Shown here piece by piece: positions 17,356 through 25,699 of a stretch of DNA of 40,488 nucleotides. Source of the stretch: Nocardia cyriacigeorgica NBRC 100375 (lineage in GTDB: Bacteria > Actinomycetota > Actinomycetes > Mycobacteriales > Mycobacteriaceae); contig NZ_BAFY01000194.1 of NCBI RefSeq assembly GCF_000308555.1, positions 1 through 40,488 of the forward strand, read 5' to 3'. Positions within the stretch are counted from its first letter, which is position 1. Every line of letters begins with the position of its first letter. The notes under the pieces are model-generated. The model did not search any database. It was not told the DNA's origin and saw only the letters and a program-made list of their open reading frames with translations. Made by a program: the position numbers and the translations under genes.

Positions 17356-18780
17356 GTGATCACGAGGCTGACGCCGCAGGACGCGTCCTTCTATCGACTC
17401 GAGTCGAGCAGCAACCCGATCCACATCGGCTCTCTCGCGATCCTCCAGAACACCACCGCCGATTCCGGCGACGGCCACAACAAGCCCGTGCTCGACTACG
17501 ACCGCCTGGTCGATCTGGTCGAATCCCGGCTGTCGCTGGTGCCGCGCTACCGCAGGAAGGTGCGCGAGATCCCGCTCTCGCTCGGCAGGCCGGTATGGGT
17601 AGAAGACAGCCGCTTCGATATCAACTACCACATCCGCCGCTCCGCGCTCCCGGCTCCCGGCACCGACGAGCAGCTGCACGAACTGGTGGCCCGGTTGTCC
17701 TCGCGTCCACTGGATCAGGGCAGGCCGCTGTGGGAGATGTATCTGATCGAGGGCCTGTCGGGTGGACGCTGCGCGATCTTCACCAAATCCCATTCCGCCC
17801 TGGTGGACGGCGAGGGCGCGCTGGAGATCGGGCACGTCATCCTGGATGCGGGCACCTCACCGCGCGGCTTCGCCGACGACGCCTGGTGCGCTCCGCGCGA
17901 GCCCAGCGATATTGAACTGCTGGTCGGCGCGCTGACCCAGCTGGCCGGCCAGCCCAGCGAGGCGATCGAGGTGCTGCGCGAAGCGGGGTCGAGCGGCTTC
18001 GGGCTGATCGGCGCGGCGGGACGTGCGGTCGATTCGGTGGTGTCGACGGTGCGGTCGGTCACCACCGGCGCTCCGGACAGCCCGCTCAATGCCCGCACCT
18101 CCCGGCAACGCCGCTTCGACGTCGTCACCACCGGGCTCGAGGACTATCGCAAGATCAAGCGCCGCTTCGACTGCTCGATCAACGACGCGATCCTCGCGGT
18201 GGTCACCGGAGCCCTGCGCAATTGGCTGCTCTCCCGCGGGGAGGCACTGGTCGATTCGAGCGTGCTGCGGGCGGTGGTGCCGATGTCGGTCTACGTCGAC
18301 GGCGCCGACCACACACGCAACCCGGCCGGTGAGGTGTCCTCGTTCCTCATCGATCTGCCCGTCGGTGAACCCAACCCGGTGATCCGGCTCTCCCATATCT
18401 CGCACGCCACCGAGGCCACCGCCAGGAGCCGGCGCGGTGTGCGGGCGCGCACACTGGTGCATCTGGCGGGGTTCGCCCCGGCCAGCCTGCACGCGATGAG
18501 TGTGCGGGCGGCGAGTACCTTCGCAGAACACACGTTCAATCTGGTGATCACCAACGCGCCGGGTCCGCAGACGCCGATGTATGTCGGCGGCGCGCGGATG
18601 CTGGAGATGTATCCGGTGTCGCCGTTGCTGCGTAATCAGGTGACGAGCATCGGGATCACGTCCTATGACGGGCGGGTCTTCTACGGGCTCAACGCCGATC
18701 GCGACGCGATGGCCGATATCGGGGTGCTGTCGGCGTCGGTGCACGAATCCATGGAGGAGATGCTCGGTGCCTGCCTCTGA
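17356..18780 (+). CDS. WS/DGAT-family acyltransferase homologue with altered active site
   Basis: 474 residues from GTG 17356, which has AAGGAG 11 bases upstream and gives the family start RLTPQDASFYRLE. The family makes wax esters or triacylglycerol from acyl-CoA. The catalytic HHxxxDG motif is here HSALVDG (His146, Ser147, Asp151-Gly152), so the second, catalytic histidine is serine. Other family blocks are intact: PRYRRKVREIPLSLGRPVWVED, RPLWEMYLIEGL, NDAILAVVTGALRNWL, and NLVITNAPGPQTPMYVGGARM. In M. tuberculosis the counterpart appears split into Rv3234c/Rv3233c with a similarly altered motif (recalled). It overlaps the next gene by 14 bases. Confidence 0.85.
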   Translation: MITRLTPQDASFYRLESSSNPIHIGSLAILQNTTADSGDGHNKPVLDYDRLVDLVESRLSLVPRYRRKVREIPLSLGRPVWVEDSRFDINYHIRRSALPAPGTDEQLHELVARLSSRPLDQGRPLWEMYLIEGLSGGRCAIFTKSHSALVDGEGALEIGHVILDAGTSPRGFADDAWCAPREPSDIELLVGALTQLAGQPSEAIEVLREAGSSGFGLIGAAGRAVDSVVSTVRSVTTGAPDSPLNARTSRQRRFDVVTTGLEDYRKIKRRFDCSINDAILAVVTGALRNWLLSRGEALVDSSVLRAVVPMSVYVDGADHTRNPAGEVSSFLIDLPVGEPNPVIRLSHISHATEATARSRRGVRARTLVHLAGFAPASLHAMSVRAASTFAEHTFNLVITNAPGPQTPMYVGGARMLEMYPVSPLLRNQVTSIGITSYDGRVFYGLNADRDAMADIGVLSASVHESMEEMLGACL

Positions 18781-19348
18781 GAGCAAGCTGCGCGTCTATG
18801 TGCCCGCGACCGTGCCGATGCTGCGCGAACTGGTCGACCAGCGTGAGCTGCGCGCGGTCGGCGCGACCGCGTTCGCGGTCACCCCGGCACTTCGGGAGGC
18901 CTATGCCTCCGGCGACGACGAGGAGCTGGCCGAGGTGGCCATGGGCGAGGCCGCCCGCGCCGCGCTGCGGTTGATCGCCGCCGAGCGCGACGCCATCACC
19001 GAGGCCATGGCCGCAGGCGACGACCCCGACGACGCCGCGCCCGCCGCCCTGCCGGACGCCCCGATCTACCGCAGGGCGGTGATCGCCGCCGACGTCACCG
19101 GCGCGAAGTTGCGCCCCGACCTCGACGACGCCGTGGTGCGCCTGTCCGGTCCGATCACCTACGACCGGATCGCCTCCGTGCACGTCGACCTGGCCGACGC
19201 CGAACCGGCGGTCGCCAAGGCGGTCGACGTCATCGATGCCGCCGACCTCGGCGATCCCGATGCCGAGTTCGTCCTCGGAGACGCCGAAGATCATCAGCTG
19301 GCCTGGTACGCCGCCCAGGAACTGCCGTTCCTGCTCGAATTGCTCTGA
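18767..19348 (+). CDS. DUF6912-type protein, function unknown
   Basis: 193 residues. N-terminal strand LRVYVPATVPMLRELV is followed by an FAVTPALREAYASGDDEELAEVAMGEAARAALRLI helix pair, and later RAVIAADVTGAKL and VRLSGPITYDRIASVHVD; it ends HQLAWYAAQELPFLLELL. This pattern fits the actinobacterial family around Rv3231c. GTG at 18767 has a full GGAGGAG seven bases before it (18753-18759), inside the acyltransferase end, so translation is coupled. A cytosolic acidic protein of unknown role, consistently next to lipid genes. Confidence 0.8.
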   Translation: MPASESKLRVYVPATVPMLRELVDQRELRAVGATAFAVTPALREAYASGDDEELAEVAMGEAARAALRLIAAERDAITEAMAAGDDPDDAAPAALPDAPIYRRAVIAADVTGAKLRPDLDDAVVRLSGPITYDRIASVHVDLADAEPAVAKAVDVIDAADLGDPDAEFVLGDAEDHQLAWYAAQELPFLLELL

Positions 19349-19398
19349 GCGGAGTGAATCGTCCGCGGTCCTGACACCGCCGCACCGAACCGTTAACC

Positions 19399-19410
19399 TA
19401 CGATGCCGTA
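19399..19410. promoter_or_regulatory. TACG-N4-CGTA operator candidate before the ferredoxin reductase gene
   Basis: TACG-ATGC-CGTA, embedded in AACCTACG-N4-CGTAACCT (19395-19414). The same extended motif occurs before the second desaturase gene at 22234-22253. It lies 57 bp upstream of the reductase ATG. Interpreted as the binding site of a fatty-acid desaturation regulator; the regulator is not identified here. Confidence 0.55.
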
Positions 19411-19467
19411 ACCTTGCGGACAGGCGGTGGACCGGTCCGCCCACGATCAGGGAGACGAACGGCAGCG

Positions 19468-20616
19468 ATGGTTTTCAAGAATGTCCGCGATTGGCTCGAG
19501 GCACCGGCCGCGAGCGTCGCCGAGCGCGGCGGACGGTTGAACGTGCTGCGCGGCGCGGCGGCCAGGGTGACCACCCCGCTGCTGCCCGACGACTACTTGC
19601 ATCTGGCCAACCCGCTGTGGTCGGCCAGGGAGCTGCGCGGTCGCATCGTGGACGTGCGCTCGGAGACCGCCGATTCGGCGACCCTGGTGATCAAGCCTGG
19701 CTGGGGCTTCGACTTCCAGTACCAGCCGGGCCAGTACATCGGCATCGGCCTGCTGGTCGACGGCCGCTGGCATTGGCGCTCCTACTCGCTGACCTGCCCC
19801 CCGGACTGGACCGATTCCGACGCGGGCGGGCGCAAGGGCAAGCAGAAGGTCATCTCCATCGCGGTGAAGGCGATGCCGGAGGGCTTCCTGTCCAGCCATC
19901 TGGTCAACGGCGTCCCGGTGGGCACCATCGTGCGCCTGGCCGCACCGCAGGGCTCGTTCGTACTGCCGTATCCGCCGCCGGAGAAGGTGTTGTTCCTCAC
20001 CGCCGGCAGCGGCATCACTCCGGTGATGTCGATGCTGCGGGCGATGGATCGCCGCGACGTGGTCACCGATGTGGTGCACATCCATTCCGCGCGCACCGCC
20101 GAGGACGTCATGTTCGGCGACGAACTGCGCGAGCTGGACACCAAGCATGCCGGCTTCACCGCGCAGCTTCAGCTCACCGGCCAGCAGGGCAAGTTCAGCG
20201 TGGCCGCGCTCGACGAACGCATCCCCGATTGGCGCGAACGCCAGACCTGGGCGTGCGGCCCGCTGCCGATGCTCGACGACATCGAAAAGCACTGGGCCGA
20301 GGCGGGAATCAGCGAGCGGCTGCACGTCGAGCGGTTCGAGATCGAGCGGTCGGCGGTCGGCGAGGGCGGCACCGTCACCTTCGGCCGCAGCGGCCGCACC
20401 ACCGAGGTGGACGGCGCAACCAGCCTGCTCGAGGCGGGCGAGGCGGCCGGTGTGCAGATGCCGTTCGGCTGCCGGATGGGCATCTGCCAGACCTGTGTGG
20501 TCACCATCGCGTCCGGGCACACCCGCGATCTGCGCAACGGCAACGAGAAGCGCGAAGGCGAGAAGGTCCAGACCTGTGTCTCGGCCGCGGCCGGCGACTG
20601 CACCCTCGACGTCTGA
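19468..20616 (+). CDS. Ferredoxin reductase-like flavoprotein, electron donor for acyl desaturase
   Basis: 382 residues, matching Rv3230c (about 380), the NADPH oxidoreductase partner of DesA3. Order: FAD-binding barrel with [11 protein letters not shown] and [10 protein letters not shown] (RxYS), NAD(P)-binding domain with [17 protein letters not shown] and [13 protein letters not shown], then a C-terminal plant-type [2Fe-2S] ferredoxin domain with CRMGICQTC (C-x4-C-x2-C) and a distal KVQTC cysteine. ATG at 19468 gives the conserved VFKNVRDWL start; upstream frame is rejected. Followed 128 bp later by desaturase 1 on the same strand. Confidence 0.92.
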   Translation: MVFKNVRDWLEAPAASVAERGGRLNVLRGAAARVTTPLLPDDYLHLANPLWSARELRGRIVDVRSETADSATLVIKPGWGFDFQYQPGQYIGIGLLVDGRWHWRSYSLTCPPDWTDSDAGGRKGKQKVISIAVKAMPEGFLSSHLVNGVPVGTIVRLAAPQGSFVLPYPPPEKVLFLTAGSGITPVMSMLRAMDRRDVVTDVVHIHSARTAEDVMFGDELRELDTKHAGFTAQLQLTGQQGKFSVAALDERIPDWRERQTWACGPLPMLDDIEKHWAEAGISERLHVERFEIERSAVGEGGTVTFGRSGRTTEVDGATSLLEAGEAAGVQMPFGCRMGICQTCVVTIASGHTRDLRNGNEKREGEKVQTCVSAAAGDCTLDV

Positions 20617-20744
20617 ACGATGTCGCACCGATCGGACTCCCCTGGATCGGGTGTTCGGCGGGTACCCTCGGGGTAAGTCGACTACGGCCTTCGCGGCCGA
20701 TCGGATACGGCCCGCCGGGCTGATCGAAGACAGAAGGGACGCCG

Positions 20745-22184
20745 GTGGCCATCACCGACATCAAAGCCTTTGCCCATCTGACGGCCACCGACATCGAGAC
20801 CCTCGGACATGAGCTCGATTCCGTGCGCCGCTCGGTGGAGCAGTCGCTGGGCGAACGCGACGCCAAATACATTCGCCGCACCATTGCCGCGCAGCGCGCG
20901 CTGGAGGTAGCCGGGCGCGCCGTGCTGTTCGGCAGCCGCAACCGCTGGGCCTGGGTGACGGGCACGGCGTTGCTGTCGGTGGCCAAAATCATCGAGAACA
21001 TGGAGCTCGGCCACAACATCAGCCACGGCCAGTGGGACTGGATGAACGATCCGGAAATCCACTCCACCACCTGGGAATGGGATATGACGGGCCCGTCGGC
21101 GCAGTGGCGCAGCGCGCACAACTACTCCCATCACACCTACACCAACGTGCTGGGCAAGGACGAGGACCTCGGCTTCGGCATCCTGCGGATGACCAGGGAT
21201 GAGCCGTGGCGTCCGGTGCACCTGGTGCAGCCGGTGGCGAACCTGATTCTGGCGGCGACCTTCGAGTGGGGCATCGCGCTGCACGACTGGAGCATCGAGA
21301 AGGAACTGGCGGGCGTGCCGAGCCGTCAGTTGAAGTCCGAGCCCAATATCGAGTTCGGGCGCAAGATCGCCCGGCAGGTGGCCAAGGACTTCCTGTTCTA
21401 TCCGGCGCTCACCGGCCCCGCGTTCATGTCGACGCTCAAGGCCAACGCCACCGCGAATCTGGTCCGCAATCTGTGGGCGTATGCGGTGATCTTCTGCGGT
21501 CACTTCCCCGACGGCGCCGAGAAATTCACCATCGAGCAGCTCGAGGACGAGACCAGCGGCGAGTGGTATCTGCGCCAGATGCTCGGCAGCGCCAACTTCA
21601 AGGCCGGGCCGGCGATGGCGTTCATGAGCGGCAACCTCTGCTACCAGATCGAGCACCATCTGTTCCCCGACCTGCCGAGCAACCGCTACGCCGAGGTCTC
21701 CCAGCGGGTGCGCGAGCTGTGCGACAAGTACGACCTGCCGTACACGACGGGTTCGCTCGGCAAGCAGTACTTGCTGGCGTTCCGCACGATCCACAAGCTC
21801 GCCCTTCCGGACCGGTTCCTGCGCCGTACCTCCGACGATGCGCCCGAGACGTCCTCCGAACGCAAGTTCGCCGGGATCACCCTGCCCGCGCCGGTCACCA
21901 GCTGGACCGGGACCGAGCATCTGCACTGGTCCATCGACCCCGCCACGGGCCGCCGCCGGGGTCTGCGCTCGGCCATGCACGAGGCGAGAACGGTGCTCCA
22001 GGAGAAGGCCAGGCACGAGAAAGAGGTGCTGCGCGAGGCCAAGCGCGCCCTCAAGGAGAAGGCCAGGCACGAGAAGGAAGTGCTGCGCGAGGCCCGGCGT
22101 TCGCTGAAGGAGCGGGCCAAGGCCGAACGGGAGGCACTGAAGCGCGAATACCGGCTGCGGCGGGCAGGCAAACTAACAGCCTGA
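20745..22184 (+). CDS. desA3: DesA3-type membrane acyl-CoA desaturase, with coiled-coil tail
   Basis: 479 residues; M. tuberculosis DesA3 has 427. DesA3 introduces the delta-9 double bond of oleate from stearoyl-CoA. Three histidine boxes bind the di-iron site: GHNISHG, HNYSHH and QIEHHLFPDLP. Hydrophobic segments around 66-90 and 155-180 anchor it in the membrane. After residue 415 it gains a charged, predicted coiled-coil tail built from an 18-residue repeat (KARHEKEVLREAKRALKE), absent from the second copy. GTG at 20745 follows AGAAGGGA. Co-directional with the reductase, possibly one transcript. Confidence 0.92.
   Translation: MAITDIKAFAHLTATDIETLGHELDSVRRSVEQSLGERDAKYIRRTIAAQRALEVAGRAVLFGSRNRWAWVTGTALLSVAKIIENMELGHNISHGQWDWMNDPEIHSTTWEWDMTGPSAQWRSAHNYSHHTYTNVLGKDEDLGFGILRMTRDEPWRPVHLVQPVANLILAATFEWGIALHDWSIEKELAGVPSRQLKSEPNIEFGRKIARQVAKDFLFYPALTGPAFMSTLKANATANLVRNLWAYAVIFCGHFPDGAEKFTIEQLEDETSGEWYLRQMLGSANFKAGPAMAFMSGNLCYQIEHHLFPDLPSNRYAEVSQRVRELCDKYDLPYTTGSLGKQYLLAFRTIHKLALPDRFLRRTSDDAPETSSERKFAGITLPAPVTSWTGTEHLHWSIDPATGRRRGLRSAMHEARTVLQEKARHEKEVLREAKRALKEKARHEKEVLREARRSLKERAKAEREALKREYRLRRAGKLTA
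22001..22162 (+). repeat. 54-bp tandem repeat encoding the coiled-coil tail of desaturase 1
   Basis: Units at 22001-22054 and 22055-22108 share nearly all bases (both begin GGAGAAGGCCAGGCACGAGA); 22109-22162 is a diverged third unit. Each encodes 18 residues, rich in Lys, Arg and Glu with Leu/Val spaced as in heptads. Tandem duplication within the gene. Confidence 0.8.
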
Positions 22185-22237
22185 CCGGCTGATCGCAATG
22201 CGAAATTTGCCACAATATCAGCACGAACTCGATAACC

Positions 22238-22264
22238 TACGGTCTCGTAACTTACGGTACTGTA
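22238..22264. promoter_or_regulatory. Double operator candidate and leaderless promoter of desaturase 2
   Basis: Two sites 15 bp apart: TACG-GTCT-CGTA (22238-22249) and TACG-GTAC-TGTA (22253-22264). The first sits in AACCTACG-N4-CGTAACTT, matching the site before the ferredoxin reductase. A -10-like TACTGT (22258-22263) ends seven bases before the ATG at 22271, and no Shine-Dalgarno is present. The mRNA may therefore be leaderless, with the operators covering the promoter. Confidence 0.6.
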
Positions 22265-22270
22265 ACCGCC

Positions 22271-23524
22271 ATGGCGATCTCGGATGTCAAGGAGTACGCG
22301 CACCTCACCGAAGCCGATGTGGAAGCACTCGGCGCGGAGTTCGACGCGATTCGGCGGGATATCGAATCCTCGCGTGGTGAACGGGACGCACGCTACATCC
22401 GCAATGTCATCAGGTTGCAGCGTGCTCTCGAGATCAGCGGCCGCACCGTGCTGTTCGCCAGCTTCCTACCGCCGGCCTGGCTGGCCGGCGTCGCCCTGCT
22501 CGGCACCGCCAAGATCATCGAGAACATGGAGATCGGGCACAACGTCATGCACGGGCAGTGGGACTGGATGAACGATCCGGAGATCCACTCCAGCTCCTGG
22601 GAATGGGACAACACCGGCCCGGCCAAGCATTGGAAGCACACCCACAACTACCTGCACCACAAGTACACCAATGTGCTCGGCATGGACGACGACATCGGCT
22701 ACGGCCTGCTGCGCGTCACCCGCGATCAGCGCTGGAAGCCGTTCTACCTCGGCAACCCGGTCTACAACCTGGTGTTGCAGTTGTTCTTCGAGTACGGCGT
22801 CGCCATCCAGCACCTGGAGCTGGGCAAGCTGGCCGCGGGCAAGTACAAGCCGGGCAGCCCCGAGCGGGCCGAGTTCGAACGCAAGCGTTCGGAGGTGCTC
22901 ACCAAGATCGGTAAGCAGACGCTCAAGGACTACGTCGTGTTCCCGCTGCTGACGGGCCCGGCGTTCTTCAGCACGCTCACCGCCAACCTGGCCGCGAACA
23001 TGGTCCGCAATGTCTGGACCAACGCCGTCATCTTCTGCGGCCACTTCCCCGACGGCGCGGAGAAGTTCACCAAGGCCGATATCGACAACGAGACCCAGGG
23101 CGAGTGGTACCTGCGGCAGATGCTCGGCAGCGCCAACATCTCCGGCGGCCCGGTCATGCACTTCATGACCGGCAACCTGAGCCACCAGATCGAGCACCAC
23201 ATCTTCCCGGACCTGCCGAGCAACCGGTACGCCGAGATCGCGGTGCGGGTGCGCGCGCTGGCCGAGAAGTACGACCTGCCCTACACCACCGGTTCGCTGC
23301 CGGTGCAGTACTTCAAGGCGTGGCGCACCATCCTCAAGCTGTCGCTGCCGAACAAGTACCTGCGCGATACCGCCGACGACGCCCCCGAGACCGCGTCCGA
23401 GCGCAAGTTCAACGGCAACACCACGCCGAGCTTCGACCCGGTCACCGGCCGTCGTCGCGGCCTGCGCACGGCGTTGGCCGAGGGACGCCGCCGCTTCGCC
23501 CGCAGGGCCCTGCCGATCGGCTGA
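22271..23524 (+). CDS. desA3: DesA3-type membrane acyl-CoA desaturase, second copy
   Basis: 417 residues, close to standard DesA3 length. Histidine boxes GHNVMHGQWDWMNDP, HNYLHHKYTNV and QIEHHIFPDLPSNRY match copy 1 closely, as do the flanking segments (AEKFT, GEWYLRQMLGSAN, YTTGSL). It ends with a short basic tail (RRRGLRTALAEGRRRF) at the point where copy 1 begins its coiled coil. ATG at 22271 lies directly behind a -10-like element and a double operator. An ancient tandem duplicate of copy 1, expected to use the same ferredoxin reductase; acyl chain preference may differ. Confidence 0.93.
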   Translation: MAISDVKEYAHLTEADVEALGAEFDAIRRDIESSRGERDARYIRNVIRLQRALEISGRTVLFASFLPPAWLAGVALLGTAKIIENMEIGHNVMHGQWDWMNDPEIHSSSWEWDNTGPAKHWKHTHNYLHHKYTNVLGMDDDIGYGLLRVTRDQRWKPFYLGNPVYNLVLQLFFEYGVAIQHLELGKLAAGKYKPGSPERAEFERKRSEVLTKIGKQTLKDYVVFPLLTGPAFFSTLTANLAANMVRNVWTNAVIFCGHFPDGAEKFTKADIDNETQGEWYLRQMLGSANISGGPVMHFMTGNLSHQIEHHIFPDLPSNRYAEIAVRVRALAEKYDLPYTTGSLPVQYFKAWRTILKLSLPNKYLRDTADDAPETASERKFNGNTTPSFDPVTGRRRGLRTALAEGRRRFARRALPIG

Positions 23525-23612
23525 TACCGGTTCGTCGAGCGTCCACCCGGCCCGCCTTCACTTCGGTGATGTGCGGGCCGGCCCGGTGACGGCCCCGTGA
23601 TTGACTCTCCGG

Positions 23613-24266
23613 GTGAGTGCTCCACAGCTATCCGTGTACGACGCCATCCGGATGCGACGCGATGTCCGCGCCGAATTCACCGGCGAGATCGTCGACGACG
23701 ACACCCTGTGGCGCCTCCTCGACGCGGCGCATCGCGCGCCGAGCGTGGGCAATTCGCAGCCGTGGGATTTCACCGTGGTGCGTGATCGGCACCGGTTGCG
23801 CAGTTTCGCCGAGCACGTCGCGGGCAAGCGCCGCGATTTCCACGACAGCCTGCCGCCGGAGCGCGCGGCGACCTTCGATCCGATCAAGATCGAAGGGATC
23901 GAGGAGAGCGGCACCGGGATCGTGGTCACCTACGACCACGATCGGGGCGGGCCGCAAGTACTCGGGCGCGCAACCGTCCCCGAAACCGGTGTCTACTCAG
24001 CGGTTCTCGCCATCCAGAACCTCTGGCTGGCCGCGACCGCCGAAGGCATCGGCGTTGGCTGGGTGTCGTTCTACGAACCGGAGTTCCTCGCCGAACTCAT
24101 CGGCGTCCCGGAGGGGATTCGCCCGATCGCCTGGTTGTGTGTGGGACCGGTGCACGAATTCCAGCAGGTACCCGATCTGGAGCGGTTCGGGTGGCGCACC
24201 GGCCGCCCGCTGGACGAGGCGGTCCACCACGAAACCTTCGGGCGGCCGCACCGATCCACCCGCTGA
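23613..24266 (+). CDS. bluB: 5,6-dimethylbenzimidazole synthase BluB
   Basis: 217 residues from GTG 23613 (TTG at 23601 is an alternative). BluB is an oxygen-dependent, FMN-consuming nitroreductase-fold enzyme making the lower ligand of cobalamin. Motifs: YDAIRMRRDVRAEFTGE, AAHRAPSVGNSQPWDFTVV, IKIEGIEESGTGIVVTYD, YSAVLAIQNLWLAATAEG and IGVGWVSFY, then PIAWLCVGPV. The IRMRRDVR start and LxIEGIxE block distinguish BluB from ordinary nitroreductases. No other cobalamin gene or cobalamin riboswitch is nearby; it sits alone between the desaturase and a convergent thiolase. Confidence 0.85.
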   Translation: MSAPQLSVYDAIRMRRDVRAEFTGEIVDDDTLWRLLDAAHRAPSVGNSQPWDFTVVRDRHRLRSFAEHVAGKRRDFHDSLPPERAATFDPIKIEGIEESGTGIVVTYDHDRGGPQVLGRATVPETGVYSAVLAIQNLWLAATAEGIGVGWVSFYEPEFLAELIGVPEGIRPIAWLCVGPVHEFQQVPDLERFGWRTGRPLDEAVHHETFGRPHRSTR

Positions 24267-24309
24267 ACCACCCCGCGGGAACGCACCATCCGGAAGCGAC
24301 ACGGTCTCC

Positions 24310-24367
24310 GCGCCGCAGCGGAGGACCGGGCGTTTCCATGGTGACCCGGTCCTCCACCGCTCGGCGC
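24310..24367. terminator. Convergent terminator between bluB and the thiolase gene
   Basis: GGAGGACCGGG (24320-24330) pairs perfectly with 24345-24355. Outer segments extend it: GCGCCG (24310-24315) with CGGCGC (24362-24367), and AGCGG with CCGCT, using a small bulge. It can serve both converging genes. Confidence 0.7.
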
Positions 24368-24377
24368 GGCAGGTTCC

Positions 24378-25670
24378 TCAGATCCGCTCGAGCACCGCCG
24401 ACGCCCCGATACCGCCCGCCGCGCAGATCCCGAGCAGGGCGGTCTGCTTGTCGGACAGCGCGAGCTCGTTGGCCATGGTCGTCACCATCCGGGCGCCGGT
24501 CGCGCCGAACGGGTGGCCGATCGACACCGAGCCGCCGTGCACGTTCAGCCTGTCGATATCGACCTCACCGACGGCAGTATCGCGGTCCAGCCGGGTCTTG
24601 GCCCACTCGTCGCTGGCCAGCGCCGACAGCACCGACAGGGTCTGGGCGGCGAATGCCTCGTGGATGTCGACCAGGTCGACGTCGTCCAGCGACATGCCCG
24701 CCTTGTCCAGCGCCCGCGGCATGGAGATGGCCGGGCCGATCAGCACCTGGTCGGTGGGATCGACGCTGACGTAGCTCCAGGAACGGAACGCCGCGAGTGG
24801 CTGGTAGCCCAGCGCCCGCGCGGTCTCCTCGCTCATCAGCAGCACCGCCGACGCGCCGTCGGTGAGGGGGCTGGCATTGCCCGCGGTGACGCTGCCGTCC
24901 TCGGCGAAGACCGGCTTCAGCCTGGCCAGCTTCTCGATACTGGTATCGGCACGGACCAGGCCGTCGCGGGTGATCCTGGCACCGTCCGGGGTGTCGACCG
25001 CCAGCACTTCCTGGTCGAACCGGCCGGAGGCGATGGCGGCGGCGGCCCGGTGATGGGAGCGGGCGGCGAACTCGTCCTGGGCGGCCCGGCCGATGCCGTG
25101 GATGCGCGCCATCTTCTCCGCCGACTCCCCCATCACCTCGCCGGTGGTGCGTTCGGCGATCTTGGGCCGCGAGGGCAGCAGATCGGTGAACGGCGCCAGC
25201 TGGGAGATCGCCGACAGATAGTCCTTGGGCTTCGGCTTGCCCAAGGCCAGCGGGGCCATCGCGTGCACGATCTTCTGCGGCAGCTTGACCTCGGCGCCGC
25301 TGGTGGAATCGCTGCCGCCGGCGATCATGATGTCGTATTCACCGCGCTCGATGGCGGCGGCGGCCGAGGTCACCGCCTGCAAACCCGAGGCGCAGGCCCG
25401 GGTGACGGTGTAGCCCTCGCAGCCCGGGTCCAGCTTCAGGTCCAGGGCGATCTCCCGCGCGATATTGGGTGCCGCGCTGGGCAGCACCACCCCGCCCCAG
25501 ACGATCGCCTGCACCTGATCACCGGCCAGGCCGGTGCGTTCCAGCAGTCCGCGTACCGCGATATCGGCGAGGTCGATCGAATCCAGCCGGGTGTAGTCGG
25601 TGAACGCGCGCACGAACGGAGTTCGTGCGCCGGAGACGATTACGGCACGGCGAGCAGCCCTGGTTGCCAT
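24378..25670 (-). CDS. Acetyl-CoA C-acyltransferase (FadI/FadA-type thiolase)
   Basis: 430 residues, the length of FadI-type long-chain 3-ketoacyl-CoA thiolases. It cleaves 3-ketoacyl-CoA in beta-oxidation. Catalytic residues visible: Cys93 in TRACASGLQ, the NxxHEAFA-type motif as DIHEAFAAQ, His in GHPFGATGARM, and the C-terminal cysteine in GICAAGGIGASAVLE. ATG at 25670 has AAAGGA about eight bases upstream; the longer frame to 25772 crosses the operator palindrome and is rejected. No FadB partner is adjacent. Confidence 0.92.
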   Translation of the reverse strand: MATRAARRAVIVSGARTPFVRAFTDYTRLDSIDLADIAVRGLLERTGLAGDQVQAIVWGGVVLPSAAPNIAREIALDLKLDPGCEGYTVTRACASGLQAVTSAAAAIERGEYDIMIAGGSDSTSGAEVKLPQKIVHAMAPLALGKPKPKDYLSAISQLAPFTDLLPSRPKIAERTTGEVMGESAEKMARIHGIGRAAQDEFAARSHHRAAAAIASGRFDQEVLAVDTPDGARITRDGLVRADTSIEKLARLKPVFAEDGSVTAGNASPLTDGASAVLLMSEETARALGYQPLAAFRSWSYVSVDPTDQVLIGPAISMPRALDKAGMSLDDVDLVDIHEAFAAQTLSVLSALASDEWAKTRLDRDTAVGEVDIDRLNVHGGSVSIGHPFGATGARMVTTMANELALSDKQTALLGICAAGGIGASAVLERI

Positions 25671-25699
25671 GCGAATTCCTTTCAGCCATCGGACACTCC

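Noticed and set aside
20683..20720. Operator copy before desaturase 1
   Set aside because: The segment contains CTACGG and ATACGG but no TACG-N4-CGTA arrangement; it was not counted as a third instance of the desaturase motif.
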